Positions 8,557 through 18,500 are shown, numbered from the stretch's first letter. The stretch: 64,000 nt of DNA from Uliginosibacterium sp. (GCA_016718265.1 JADKDZ010000009.1:83609-147608); one strand, 5' to 3'. The notes: generated from the letters alone by a model not told the origin. Program-made: numbers and translations.

Positions 8557-9489
8557 TCAGAGCGTCTTCAGCTTGCCGCGCACTGATTCGACGGACGAAT
8601 AGCCTTTACGCGCCATGATGATGGACAGCTCGGTGTTCAGGCGGGCGAAAATGCCTTCCCCCTCTTCCTGCAGGGCTGTACCGACCTGGACCAGCGATGC
8701 CCCCGCGAGCAAGTGTTGAAACACCTGCTCGCCGGTCTTGACGCCGCCACAGCCGATCACCAGCTTGTCCGGGCAGCGGCGATAAAAGGCATTCACGTTG
8801 GCCAGTGCCGTGGGGAGCACGTAGTCGCCGCCAATGCCGCCAAAACCGTCCTTGGGCTTGATCACGACGGACTCGGTCTCGGTATCGATCACCAGCGCGT
8901 TGCCAATCGAGTTGATACAGGTGACGAACGCGACTGTCGGGTAACGATTCAGGATGGCAGCGGCTTCATCGAAGTGGGCAAAGTCGAAGTAGGGGGGCAT
9001 TTTCACGCCGAAGGGCTGGGTGTACTCGCGGGTAACCGCCGCCAGCATCTGATCCATCGCCGAGAAGTCATAGGCGATTTGTGGTTTTCCCGGCACGTTC
9101 GGACAAGAGAGGTTCAACTCAACGATGGCTGGCAGTGCCGCATCGCGAATGGCCGCAATCATTTTCAGATTGTCGGCAAGTGACAAACCGGCAACCGACA
9201 TGAACAGCGGTTTGCGCTGGTAGTCAAAGCTCTTCGCGTAATCGAGATAGTACTGATAGCCGCGATTCGGTAGCCCCATCGAATTGATGCTGCCAAGTGG
9301 TGTGGCAATGTAGCGCGGTTCCGGATTTCCGCTGCGGGCTTCAAGGGTGCAGCTTTTCGTGATCAGGCTACCGGAGGCGCTGGATTCAAGCGCTTTGAGC
9401 TCGGTAACGTCGAGGCAATAGACGCCCGATGCGTTCATCAAGGGGCTGGCAAACGAATGGCCAAGGAAGCGGGTAGAGAGTGTGCTCAT
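8557..9489 (-). CDS. pyrD: dihydroorotate dehydrogenase, class 1A type
   Basis: 310 aa. The enzyme oxidises dihydroorotate to orotate in pyrimidine synthesis. The catalytic-base loop NLSCPNVPGKPQ has Cys129, the hallmark of class 1A (soluble, fumarate-reducing) enzymes such as Lactococcus PyrDA, which has Cys130 and 311 aa. The membrane-bound class 2 enzyme usual in Proteobacteria has Ser and an N-terminal membrane extension, both absent here. FMN-loop motifs GCGGVKTGEQ and GTALQEEG are present. The start at 9489 gives the family N-terminus; a longer frame to 9540 is open. It follows the response-regulator gene by 63 bases. Such enzymes are rare in this group, so transfer is likely. Confidence 0.9.
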   Translation of the reverse strand: MSTLSTRFLGHSFASPLMNASGVYCLDVTELKALESSASGSLITKSCTLEARSGNPEPRYIATPLGSINSMGLPNRGYQYYLDYAKSFDYQRKPLFMSVAGLSLADNLKMIAAIRDAALPAIVELNLSCPNVPGKPQIAYDFSAMDQMLAAVTREYTQPFGVKMPPYFDFAHFDEAAAILNRYPTVAFVTCINSIGNALVIDTETESVVIKPKDGFGGIGGDYVLPTALANVNAFYRRCPDKLVIGCGGVKTGEQVFQHLLAGASLVQVGTALQEEGEGIFARLNTELSIIMARKGYSSVESVRGKLKTL

Positions 9490-9532
9490 GGAGGAGGTCT
9501 GTGGTCTTGAAACCCCTGAATCATAACCTCCT
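9490..9532 (-). promoter_or_regulatory. pyrD leader with SD-masking inverted repeat
   Basis: On the minus strand a strong Shine-Dalgarno core AGGAGGT (9526-9532) is perfectly complementary to ACCTCCT (9492-9498), directly before the pyrD ATG. The loop is 27 bases. The only SD-like sequence is 37 bases from the ATG, and a 12-codon reading frame (9524 to 9486, ending in three prolines) overlaps the pyrD start. The repeat is seen directly; a role in translation control is inference. Confidence 0.35.
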
Positions 9533-9552
9533 GCACGCACACACGCGCTGAC

Positions 9553-10104
9553 TTAGCTGGGCACCTGCGCAGGATTTTCCTTGTCCAGAACGGGCAAACG
9601 GCGCGGGACGAGGTTCTCATCCAGCAGACGCTCGATCCGTGCAAAGACTTCGATGCGGGAGAAGGGTTTCTTCATGAAGTCATCGGCGCCGATCCGGGTA
9701 CCGAAAAACTGTTCAGTGGCTTGCTCATTGCCACTCATCATGATTACCGGAATGTCGCGCGTCTCCGGGTCTCGCCGCAGGGCGCGGAGTGCGGCAAAGC
9801 CATTCATGCCTGGCAGCACGATATCGAGAAAGATCAGCTCAGGTTTCTCAGTCCGTGCCAGCTCAACGCCCCGTTCGGCATCCAGCGCTTCCAGCGTGAT
9901 ATAGCCCGCTGAGCGCAAAAATTTCTTGAGCGCCGCAATGATGGTCGGAGAGTCGTCGATCAGCAGCGCACGCGTACCTTCACGCGCATTGACACGCTCA
10001 CGCGCACGGCGATCCTGAGGTTGCACAAGCGCTTCTTCGGCAACGGGCGCACTCGGCACCTCTGCCTTGGCAAAGATAGAACGAAATTGATCAAACAGTC
10101 CCAC
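9553..10104 (-). CDS. CheY-like response regulator (receiver domain only)
   Basis: 183 aa. A 40-residue N-terminal extension (MGLFDQFRSIFAKAE...) precedes one receiver domain from about residue 43: acidic pair in LLIDDSPT, phospho-acceptor Asp in IFLDIVLPG, Ser/Thr in IMMSGN and Lys in MKKPFS. There is no output domain, so it signals by protein contact like CheY or PilG/PilH. It starts with GTG (10104) behind AAAGGG. It is upstream of pyrD on the same strand, with no sensor kinase adjacent. Confidence 0.88.
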   Translation of the reverse strand: MGLFDQFRSIFAKAEVPSAPVAEEALVQPQDRRARERVNAREGTRALLIDDSPTIIAALKKFLRSAGYITLEALDAERGVELARTEKPELIFLDIVLPGMNGFAALRALRRDPETRDIPVIMMSGNEQATEQFFGTRIGADDFMKKPFSRIEVFARIERLLDENLVPRRLPVLDKENPAQVPS

Positions 10105-10342
10105 GGGAGACCCTTTTACAAAAGTTGTCGAGAGCGTTTTTCTCTATGGGGCAAGTTGTCACAGTGGATTGTTATTTGCGTGACATTGGGGGCGAGGATA
10201 GGTCGGCCGACGGCCTGATGCAACGCAAAATCGACTGAAGGCAAGCAAATCCCGAAAAATTGTGATTGATTTCACGCCCGGCAAGTGCCAGCTGTGTGGC
10301 CGGGCGCGCGCGTGGCAAATTTCAGTGGCTGTTTGTTGTGAT

Positions 10343-11038
10343 TCAGAAGTCACCGTACCAGCCGAAACCGAGGCCAATACTGCGTGAGCCCTTTACGCCC
10401 GCCTCGCGCGAGGCCGTCAGATCCAGCGCAAATTGATCGGGAACCGCCCAGAAGCGTAGTCCTGTTGCCTGGGTACTGGGCGCGTACTGCTGGTGCAGCA
10501 CCTCCGCGAAAAGCGTGGCGCGGGGATGGGCTGCCCACGATAGCGCGAGATTGGCGACCCGCTCGTTGCGTAGCGCCTCCCGGTTGCGCGCGAGGCCCAG
10601 GTTCAGGTGGGCGGAGATTGTTTCCGCAAGCGTCCAGGTCGCAACGGCAATGGCTCCGTTCTCTTGATTGCTTGCGTGCTCGCCTTCGAATGACTCACGA
10701 CTGCGGGCGTGCCAAGCCTTAGCCGCGAAGCGGACCGGGCCCAGACTCAGAGACGCCGGTGCCCACTTCAAGGCCAAGGCATGATCGCGCATCAGCAGGC
10801 CCTCCGGTGCGCGTGTCTTGCTGAACTCAAGCCCGATCTCGAAGTCGCCCAAACCGACAGCAGGCGCCAGCGTTGTGCTGTGCTGGTTGTTTGCCGCTTC
10901 GCGCCAGCCTTCGATCTGATAGTGAAGATGGCCTACGGTCCCTGCGTCGTCGGTCGACATCGGGCGTCCGGCCCGTGCAACTGGCGAAACAGTCGAGAAA
11001 GCAGCGGAAAGAAGAAGGAGTAGAGAAGTTTTGCGCAT
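10343..11038 (-). CDS. putative outer-membrane beta-barrel protein, unknown function
   Basis: 231 aa. Signal peptide at residues 1-23 (MRKTSLLLLLSAAFSTVSPV, ARA cleavage site). The rest alternates polar and hydrophobic residues as in transmembrane beta strands and ends in an aromatic residue (GFGWYGDF), the usual outer-membrane targeting end. I recognise no named family. The ATG at 11038 has GAGG 6 bases upstream and gives a proper signal peptide; the frame is open to 11065. It stands alone between the regulator gene and the DUF2062 gene. Confidence 0.65.
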   Translation of the reverse strand: MRKTSLLLLLSAAFSTVSPVARAGRPMSTDDAGTVGHLHYQIEGWREAANNQHSTTLAPAVGLGDFEIGLEFSKTRAPEGLLMRDHALALKWAPASLSLGPVRFAAKAWHARSRESFEGEHASNQENGAIAVATWTLAETISAHLNLGLARNREALRNERVANLALSWAAHPRATLFAEVLHQQYAPSTQATGLRFWAVPDQFALDLTASREAGVKGSRSIGLGFGWYGDF

Positions 11039-11108
11039 GATGGCCTCGCCTAAAGGTGAATGCAAATCATACGCAAACAGTAATCAATCACATTTGATAA
11101 TTGGCAAA

Positions 11109-11648
11109 TCAGCTTTGCCTGCGCGACTTACGTTGGCGCCACGCGATCTTTACGTGCAGCCGCCAGACGAGCGACAGCGCGGCGTAGGCCAGCGCTGCCA
11201 GGCTGCAGGCCAGTATCGGCAAGCCGATGATCAGCGGGTGTCCGAGACTGAGGAGCCAGGCAAACCAAGCGTCGAGTTGCTGCATCGGCTCGGAAAAACT
11301 GAAGGCTGGCGGGGCGGTAAACGTACCGGATGTGCCCGTCAGCCAACTGCCAATGCGAAAGGCGACAAGATAGAGCGGCACAATCGTCAAAGGGTTGGTG
11401 TAGAGCGTCGAGACCAGCGCCAGTGGCAGATTGGCGCGAAAGCCCAGGCAGAGCAGGGCGGCGCCCAGCATTTGCAGCGGCCCCGGAATCAGCCCGCAGA
11501 ACACGCCGATGGCCGCCGCCGCAGGTGCCGAGCGTCGGTTCAGGTGCCAGAGCGCGGGTTGGAATAGCGACTGGCCCAGCAAGCGGAACCAGCGTTTGCC
11601 CTGCAAGTGCTCGGGGTTCGGCAGATAGCGGCGCAACAAGCGTCTCAT
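11109..11648 (-). CDS. DUF2062 membrane protein
   Basis: 179 aa. The central family motif (GVFCGLIPGPLQMLGAALLC, then LYTNPLTIVPLYL) identifies DUF2062, small inner-membrane proteins of unknown role that sometimes occur fused to or beside glycosyltransferases. Hydrophobic segments lie at about residues 45-70, 75-100 and 140-165, with basic ends. A GGAGA element precedes the ATG at 11648. It is divergent from comEC, 65 bases away. Confidence 0.85.
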   Translation of the reverse strand: MRRLLRRYLPNPEHLQGKRWFRLLGQSLFQPALWHLNRRSAPAAAAIGVFCGLIPGPLQMLGAALLCLGFRANLPLALVSTLYTNPLTIVPLYLVAFRIGSWLTGTSGTFTAPPAFSFSEPMQQLDAWFAWLLSLGHPLIIGLPILACSLAALAYAALSLVWRLHVKIAWRQRKSRRQS

Positions 11649-11713
11649 CGCGGGGTCTCCTCTGCCTTTATGGTGCTGTGTGGGGGGCGCTTGTTCGTGG
11701 TCATAATCATGGC

Positions 11714-14032
11714 ATGGAAGTCATCGTCATCGGGTTCGCATTTGGCGTACTCGCCTGTCAATTTCAGTCCAGCCTGAGCGATGTGGGCGCCTGGACCATG
11801 CTGCTGGCAGTGGCCTGCACGCTGGGTTTGCCTGTCTGCCGAGGTTGGCGCCGCGCCGCATGCGTGCTGGTCATCAGCGCGCTGCTCGGCTTTGCTCAGG
11901 CCAACTGGCGTGCCGAAGTGCGCTTGGCCGATCGCTTGAGCAAAGCCCTGGAGCGGCAGGACATCCCCCTCGTTGGCGTGATCAGCGATCTGCCTCAAGC
12001 CTTCGACCGCGGCCTGCGTTTTACGTTCAAGCCCGATGCACCCCCACCGGGGGTTCCGCACGAAATTCAGCTCAGCTGGTACTTCTCCGGCAAGCCGGCC
12101 TCCGCACCAGCCGAGTTGCCGCGCGCGGGCGAGACCTGGCGATTGCTCGTGCGCCTGCGCCAGCCGCATGGCAACCTGAATCCGCACGGCTTTGACTACG
12201 AAGCCTGGGCCTTTGAGCGCGGTATCGGCGCGGTCGGCTATGTCCGCCCCAAGGGCGACAACCAGCGCCTGTCTGCCGGCGCCCGCAGCCTGTGGGGCTG
12301 GGTTGATCAGCAGCGGCAGCGGATTCGCGAGCGTTTCGAGCGAGCGCTGCCGGATTCCCCCTGGCGCGGCGTGCTGGTGGCGCTCAGCGTCGGCGATCAG
12401 GGCGCCATTTCCCGGGCACAGTGGACGCTCTTCAGCCAGACCGGCGTGACCCACCTGATGTCGATTTCGGGACTGCACGTCACCATGCTGGGCGCCCTCG
12501 CAGGCGCGCTGCTCTCGGCTGTCTGGCGGCGCATCGGCTGGCTGGCCTTGCGCGTGCCGGCACAGAAGGCCGCCGTGGTCGCCGCGACAATGGCGGCAGG
12601 CTTATACGTCTTGCTCGCGGGCTGTGGCGTACCCGCGCAGCGCACCTTCTACATGCTGACGGTGGCGGCGCTGGGCTTGTGGCTTGGGCGTGGCGCCTTG
12701 CCTCGGCGCGTGTTGCTGGCCGCGCTCTTTGTCGTGCTCGTAGTCGATCCCTGGGCCGTGCTGTCGGCCGGTTTCTGGCTCTCGTTCATCGCCGTGGCGG
12801 CTTTGCTGCTGATTGCGGCTGCAGGTGATGCCCCCGCACGCTGGCGCGAATGGTGGCGGGCGCAATGGGCGGTTACCGTGCTCAGCCTGCCCATCTTGCT
12901 CGGCCTCTTTCAGCAGTTTTCCTTGATCTCGCCGCTGGCCAACGCATTGGCGATTCCGGTCATCAGCTTCCTCATCACGCCCCTGGCCCTGCTGTTTGCC
13001 GCCTTTCCGTTTCCGTCGCTGGCCGAGCTGGCGAATCTGCTTCTCGGCGGGCTGATGTGGGCGCTCGACGCCCTCGCGGCCTTGCCGTTTGCCGTGTGGC
13101 AGCAGGCCGCGCCCCCAGGGTGGCTGGTCGTCGCGGCCAGTCTGGGCGTGGCGTGGTCGCTGATGCCGCGTGGGGTGCCGGCGCGGTTCGCCGGCTTGCT
13201 GTGCCTGCTGCCACTGCTGGCTTGGTCGCCGCCGCGGCCGGCGCCCGGCGAAGCCGAGCTGACGGTGCTGGATGTGGGGCAGGGCCTGGCGACACACGTC
13301 CGCACCGCCCGCCATGACCTGGTCTTCGACGCTGGCCCGGACTACGGCCCCGAGCTCGATGCTGGCATGCGTGTCGTGCTGCCCTATCTGCGTGCCGAAG
13401 GGGTGCGCGCCCTCGACATGCTGGTCGTCTCGCATGACGATATCGACCACGCTGGCGGTGCCGATTCCGTGCTGGCCGGTCTGCCGGTGGTTGCCATGCG
13501 CAGCAGCTTGCCGGCCGGGCACGCACTGTTGGCGGCCCTTCCACAGGCCGCGCCGTGTCATCGCGGGCAATCCTGGGAATGGGACGGAGTGCGTTTCGAG
13601 TTTCTGCATCCGCCCGCCGACTGGCATGCAAAAGGCGATAACGACAGCTCCTGCGTCCTGCGCGTCACCACGCCCGGGGCGTCGGTCTTGCTCACCGGCG
13701 ACATCGAATGGGCGGCCGAGCAATCGCTGCTCACTGAGGCCGCGACACAGCTTGCCGCCCAGATCCTCGTCGTGCCGCATCACGGCAGCCGCAGCACGTC
13801 GCACGCCGAATTCGTCGCCGCGGTGGGCGCGCGCGAAGCTGTTTTTTCCAGCGGCTATCTCAACCGCTTTCAGCACCCGCACCCCGATGTCCTGATCCGC
13901 TACCAGCAGGCTGCGGCCAATACCTGGCGGACCGACGAATCGGGTGCCTTGCGCTACCGCCTGTTGCACGAGGGCTACGCGGGCCCAAGTGCCGAGCGTG
14001 CGCAACGTGCCCGCTACTGGCATGATCGCTGA
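11714..14032 (+). CDS. comEC: DNA uptake channel protein ComEC/Rec2
   Basis: 772 aa. ComEC forms the inner-membrane channel for single-stranded DNA in natural transformation. Order of parts: N-terminal hydrophobic and DUF4131-like region, the Competence domain from about residue 230 (LVALSVGDQGAISRAQW, then THLMSISGLHVTML) with many membrane helices, and a C-terminal metallo-beta-lactamase domain starting ELTVLDVGQGLATHV with VSHDDIDHAGG and VPHHGSRST. It begins with ATG at 11714; the open frame continues to 11330 through the antisense of DUF2062. No other competence genes are nearby. Confidence 0.93.
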   Translation: MEVIVIGFAFGVLACQFQSSLSDVGAWTMLLAVACTLGLPVCRGWRRAACVLVISALLGFAQANWRAEVRLADRLSKALERQDIPLVGVISDLPQAFDRGLRFTFKPDAPPPGVPHEIQLSWYFSGKPASAPAELPRAGETWRLLVRLRQPHGNLNPHGFDYEAWAFERGIGAVGYVRPKGDNQRLSAGARSLWGWVDQQRQRIRERFERALPDSPWRGVLVALSVGDQGAISRAQWTLFSQTGVTHLMSISGLHVTMLGALAGALLSAVWRRIGWLALRVPAQKAAVVAATMAAGLYVLLAGCGVPAQRTFYMLTVAALGLWLGRGALPRRVLLAALFVVLVVDPWAVLSAGFWLSFIAVAALLLIAAAGDAPARWREWWRAQWAVTVLSLPILLGLFQQFSLISPLANALAIPVISFLITPLALLFAAFPFPSLAELANLLLGGLMWALDALAALPFAVWQQAAPPGWLVVAASLGVAWSLMPRGVPARFAGLLCLLPLLAWSPPRPAPGEAELTVLDVGQGLATHVRTARHDLVFDAGPDYGPELDAGMRVVLPYLRAEGVRALDMLVVSHDDIDHAGGADSVLAGLPVVAMRSSLPAGHALLAALPQAAPCHRGQSWEWDGVRFEFLHPPADWHAKGDNDSSCVLRVTTPGASVLLTGDIEWAAEQSLLTEAATQLAAQILVVPHHGSRSTSHAEFVAAVGAREAVFSSGYLNRFQHPHPDVLIRYQQAAANTWRTDESGALRYRLLHEGYAGPSAERAQRARYWHDR

Positions 14033-14056
14033 CGGCCCGTGCCAGGAGAATCTCCC

Positions 14057-14965
14057 ATGCTGTCGTTCATGAACCGTCTGCGCCAGTGGTACGCGGCTCC
14101 GGCAGCCGCCGGTGAGATGCGCCGGGGCAGTGTGCAGTGCCTCAGCAGCGGCATGCTTCACCACATGGCCTACACCGAGTGGGGCGACGCTACCAACCCG
14201 CGGGTGTTGCTCTGCGTGCACGGCCTCACCCGCAATGCGCGGGATTTCGACCCGCTGGCCCGGGCGCTGGCCGATCAGTACCGCGTTATCTGTCCCGACG
14301 TGGCCGGCCGTGGCGAGAGTGACTGGCTGCGCAACAAGGCCGATTACAGCGTCCCCAACTACATGCAGCACATGCTTGTGCTGCTCGCACACGTGGGTGT
14401 CGTGCAGGTCGATTGGGTCGGTACCTCGATGGGCGGGCTCATTGGCATGTCGCTCGCCGCCTTGCCCAATGCCCCGATCCGCAAGCTCGTGCTCAACGAT
14501 GCCGGTGCGGTGGTCAGCGCACGCTCGCTTCAGCGTATCGCCGGCTATGTTGGCCTGGCGCCTGATTTTGCCAGCCTCGCCGAGGCCGAAATCTATATGC
14601 GCGAAACCTACGCCGGTTTCGGCCTCTTGACCGACAAACAGTGACGATTCCTCACCGAACACGCCCTGCGGGCGCTGCCCGAAGGTGGCTGGCGCATGCT
14701 GTACGACCCCGCCATCGGCGACGCCATGCGCACCAGCCCGATCCTATTTGACCTCAACCTGTGGCACCTCTACGACGCCATCCGTGCGCAGACCGTGGTC
14801 CTGCGCGGCGTCGAGTCTGACCTGCTCAGCCACGACACCGCCGCCGAAATGGCCCTCCGTGGCCCGCGCGCCCATCTCGTTGAAATTCCCGGCGTCGGCC
14901 ACGCTCCCATGCTGATGGACGAAATCCAGACCGCCATCGTGCGCAACTTCCTGCTGTCGCGGTGA
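14057..14965 (+). pseudogene. alpha/beta hydrolase, interrupted by an in-frame stop
   Basis: One reading frame from 14057 to 14965 reads as a complete alpha/beta hydrolase of about 302 aa, except for a TGA at 14642-14644. The codon sits in LLTDKQ-stop-RFLTEH, where homologues usually have Trp, so TGG to TGA is the likely change. The first part has the oxyanion motif CVHGLTRN and the nucleophile elbow GTSMGG (Ser124). The catalytic His (GVGHAP) and the probable Asp lie after the stop, so the 195-aa product should be inactive. The start has AGGAGA 8 bases upstream. It follows comEC by 24 bases. Confidence 0.8.
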
Positions 14966-14996
14966 GACAAACCTGACTTCATCGGATGCCTGAAGC

Positions 14997-15052
14997 GCCG
15001 CACCCCGCTTGCCTCTGCAGGCAGTGTGCTGAAGAGGCAAGCGGGGTGCGGC
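14997..15052. repeat. perfect 20-bp inverted repeat between convergent genes
   Basis: Arms 14997-15016 and 15033-15052 are exact reverse complements, very GC-rich, around a 16-base loop. It lies between the hydrolase pseudogene and msrB, which converge here. No T-run follows directly on either strand, so a classical terminator is not obvious. Confidence 0.8.
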
Positions 15053-15063
15053 TCTCCGGGCTG

Positions 15064-15459
15064 TTATTTTTTGTCGAGTTTGATCGAGGCGGAGTTGATG
15101 CAGTAGCGCTGCCCGGTCGGAGCGGGGCCGTCGTCGAAGACGTGACCGAGGTGGGCGCCGCAGTGCTGGCAGACGACTTCGATGCGGTACATGCCGTGGC
15201 TGAAGTCTTCGATCTCTTCGACATTCTCTGCCACAGCGGGGGCACTGAAGCTTGGCCAGCCGCAGCCGGCGTCGAATTTGGCGCTGGCGTCGAACAGCTC
15301 GGCACCGCAGCAGAGGCAGTGGTATTGGCCGGCGTCCCACACGTTCCAGTAGGCCCCGGTGTAGGGGGCTTCGGTGCCTTTGAGGCGGGCGACACGGTGT
15401 TGCTCGGGGTCCAGCATTTCGCGCCATTCGGCGTCGGTTTTCTCGATCTTGCGAGGCAT
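15064..15459 (-). CDS. msrB: peptide-methionine (R)-S-oxide reductase
   Basis: 131 aa. MsrB reduces methionine-R-sulfoxide in proteins. The two zinc-binding CxxC pairs (CLCC near residue 50, CQHC near residue 97), the substrate motif CGWPSFSAP and the catalytic Cys in RYCINSASI are all present. The length is standard for the single-domain cytoplasmic form. It starts at ATG 15459 and converges with the broken hydrolase. Confidence 0.96.
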   Translation of the reverse strand: MPRKIEKTDAEWREMLDPEQHRVARLKGTEAPYTGAYWNVWDAGQYHCLCCGAELFDASAKFDAGCGWPSFSAPAVAENVEEIEDFSHGMYRIEVVCQHCGAHLGHVFDDGPAPTGQRYCINSASIKLDKK

Positions 15460-15534
15460 GGTCTGGCTTCTCTCTGTGTGCGTGTCTTCAATGCCTTACG
15501 GCATTTTCAGGCGGTTTTGCAGGGCGTGTTCCGG

Positions 15535-15540
15535 TATAAT
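15535..15540 (+). promoter_or_regulatory. -10 box of the purL promoter
   Basis: Perfect TATAAT 54 bases upstream of the purL ATG. No good -35 box stands at the usual distance (best local match TTTTGC at 15515), so only the -10 is claimed. No PurR-like palindrome was recognised. Confidence 0.4.
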
Positions 15541-15593
15541 CCGCGCCTTCTTATGAACCGGCTCGCCCGGCTCCACGCCAGCGTAACATCTCC

Positions 15594-18500
15594 ATGTCCG
15601 AAATCCTCAAGCTTCGCGGCGCGCCCGCTTTTTCTGCTGCCCGCCTCTCCCGTTTCACCGATGCCATCCGGGCGGCTGCCAGCGCAGTGCGCGGCGTGTG
15701 CGCCGAGCACTGGTACTTTGTCGAAATCAACGCGCCGCTGAGCGATCTGGAGCGTGAGCGCCTGGTTGATCTGCTGGGCGCACATCCCGCCAGCCCGTCC
15801 CTGCCCGTCGGTACCGGACTGCTGGTGACGCCACGGCTGGGCACGATTTCGCCTTGGTCGTCGAAGGCGACCGACATCGCACGCAATTGTGGCTTTGCCA
15901 AGATCGTGCGTATCGAGCGTGGCACGATGATGACGCTGGATGCGAAGGCGCTGGATCTGGATGCAGTGCTGCCGCTGCTGCACGACCGGATGACGGAATC
16001 GGTGCTGGAAAACGTGGACGCTGCTGATCGCCTGTTCGCGCATTACGCCCCGCAGCCTTTGAGCTCTGTGGATGTGATCGCAGGTGGCCGTGCCGCGCTG
16101 GTGGCCGCCAACGTCGAGCTGGGTTTGGCGCTGTCGGAAGACGAGATTGATTATCTGGTGGAGAACTTCGTCCGCATTGGCCGCAACCCGACCGATGTCG
16201 AGCTGATGATGTTCGCGCAGGCCAATTCCGAGCACTGCCGCCACAAGATCTTCAATGCGGACTGGATCATCGACGGCGAGACCAAGGCCAAGAGCCTGTT
16301 CGGCATGATCAAGGATACCCATAAGGCGACGCCGCAAGGCACGGTGGTGGCGTACTCGGATAACGCCGCGATCATCGAAGGCGCCGAGATCGACCGCCTC
16401 TACCCGGAGGCCGATGGCCAATGGACCTACAAGCGCGAGCTGACCCACTTGCTCGCCAAGGTGGAAACCCACAATCACCCGACGGCGATTTCGCCTTTCC
16501 CCGGTGCGTCGACTGGCTCGGGCGGCGAGATTCGTGACGAAGGCGCCACTGGGCGCGGCTCGCGGCCCAAGGCCGGCCTGGCGGGCTTCTCGGTATCGAA
16601 TCTGAATATCCCCGGCGCGGTGCAGCCTTGGGAGAAGCAATATGGCAAGCCCGAGCGCATTGCCTCGGCGCTGGACATCATGATCGAAGGCCCGCTCGGC
16701 GCGGCCGCCTTCAACAACGAATTTGGCCGCCCCAACCTGACTGGCTATTTCCGTACCTTTGAGCAGGACGTGCAGGGCGAGGTGCGCGGCTATCACAAGC
16801 CGATCATGATCGCCGGTGGCGTGGGCAGCATTCAGGCGCAGCAATCCGAGAAGGTGCAATTCGCGCCCGGCACGTTGCTGATCCAGCTTGGCGGCCCTGG
16901 CATGCTGATTGGCCTGGGTGGTGGTGCGGCATCCTCGATGACCACCGGCACGAACACGGCGGACCTCGACTTTGCCTCGGTACAGCGCGGTAATCCGGAA
17001 ATCCAGCGCCGTGCGCAAGAAGTGATCGACGCCTGCTGGCAGCTCGGCGCGAAGAACCCGATTCTGGCGATCCATGATGTAGGCGCAGGCGGTATTTCAA
17101 ACGCACTGCCCGAGTTGGCAGACGTGTCTGGTTTCGGCGCGCATTTCGAGTTGCGCGAAGTGAAGATCGAAGAGCCGGGCATGAGTCCGCGCGAGATCTG
17201 GTCGAACGAGGCGCAAGAGCGCTACGTGCTGGCGATTGCGCCGGAGAGCCTGCCGGTGTTCGAGGCCTTCTGCGCGCGCGAACGTTGCCCGTTTGCGGTG
17301 GTGGGCAAGGCCTCCAACGACCATCAATTGGTGGTGAGCGACAGCCACTTCGGCAACAAGCCGGTGGACATGGATATGAAAGTGCTGCTCGGCAAGCCGC
17401 CGAAGATGACCCGCGACGTGGCGACGCGCGCGATCCATCTGCCGCCTTTCGATGTGACCGATATTGATCTGAACGAAGCCGCGCTGCGCGTACTGCGCAT
17501 GCCAGCCGTTGCATCGAAATCCTTCCTGATCACGATTGGCGACCGCTCGGTGGGCGGCCTCACGGCGCGCGACCAGATGGTTGGCCCCTGGCAGACGCCG
17601 GTGGCCGATGTCGCGGTGACGGCAATGAGCTTCCACGGCTATCAGGGCGAGGCCATGGCGATGGGCGAGCGCACGCCGCTGGCATGTGTGAGCCCGGCAG
17701 CGTCTGGTCGCATGGCGATTGGCGAGGCGATCACCAACCTGCTGGCGGCCGATGTGGGCGCGATGGAAACCATCAAGCTCTCGGCCAACTGGATGGCGGC
17801 CTGCGGCCACCGTGGCGAAGACGTGAATCTGTTCGAGACGGTCAAGGCCGTGTCGGACTTCTGTATTGGCGCCGATCTGGCGATTCCGGTCGGCAAGGAT
17901 TCGCTGTCGATGAAGTCGTCCTGGAAGGAAGGCGATGAGGCCAAGCAGGTTGTCTCGCCGCTCTCCCTGATCGCCACGGCGTTTGCGCCTGTGGGCGACA
18001 TCCGCAAAACGCTGACGCCGCAACTCAAGATTGAAGCGGGGGTCGAGACCGAGCTGGTCTTGATTGATCTGGGCAAGCAGCAACATCGCCTGGGTGGCTC
18101 AATCCTGGCGCAGGCCTACAGCTCGGTTGGCGAGCATGCGCCGGATATCGATGCGGAAACGCTGAAGAAATTCGTCGCCGGCGTGCAAGCGCTCAAGCAG
18201 GATGCGCTGGTGCTGGCCTACCACGACCGTTCGGATGGCGGCTTGTTTGCGACGCTGGCTGAGATGGCGTTTGCTTCGCGCAGCGGGATCTCGATTGAAC
18301 TTGATTCGATCTGCTATGACGACATGCTGAGCGATGTGGACGGCAGCGAAAAGCGCCCGGACATGCTCAAGGGCCGCTTTAACGACCGGATCTTCGGTGC
18401 GCTGTTTGCCGAAGAGCTGGGCGCCGTGATCCAGATTCGCCGCGCCGACCGCGACAAGGTGCTGGCCGTTCTCAGCGCCGCTGGACTGGGCGCGGCAACC

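Noticed and set aside
11330..11713. N-terminal extension of comEC
   Set aside because: The extra 128 residues are the antisense of DUF2062 and lack hydrophobic or family character.
12602..14662. 686-aa open frame antisense to comEC and the hydrolase
   Set aside because: Long antisense frames are expected in GC-rich genes; it is rich in Arg/Gly/Gln/His, has no family features and lies fully over comEC, which is clearly coding.
15507..17075. 522-aa minus-strand frame across the purL start
   Set aside because: Overlaps the conserved N-terminal half of purL; no family features.
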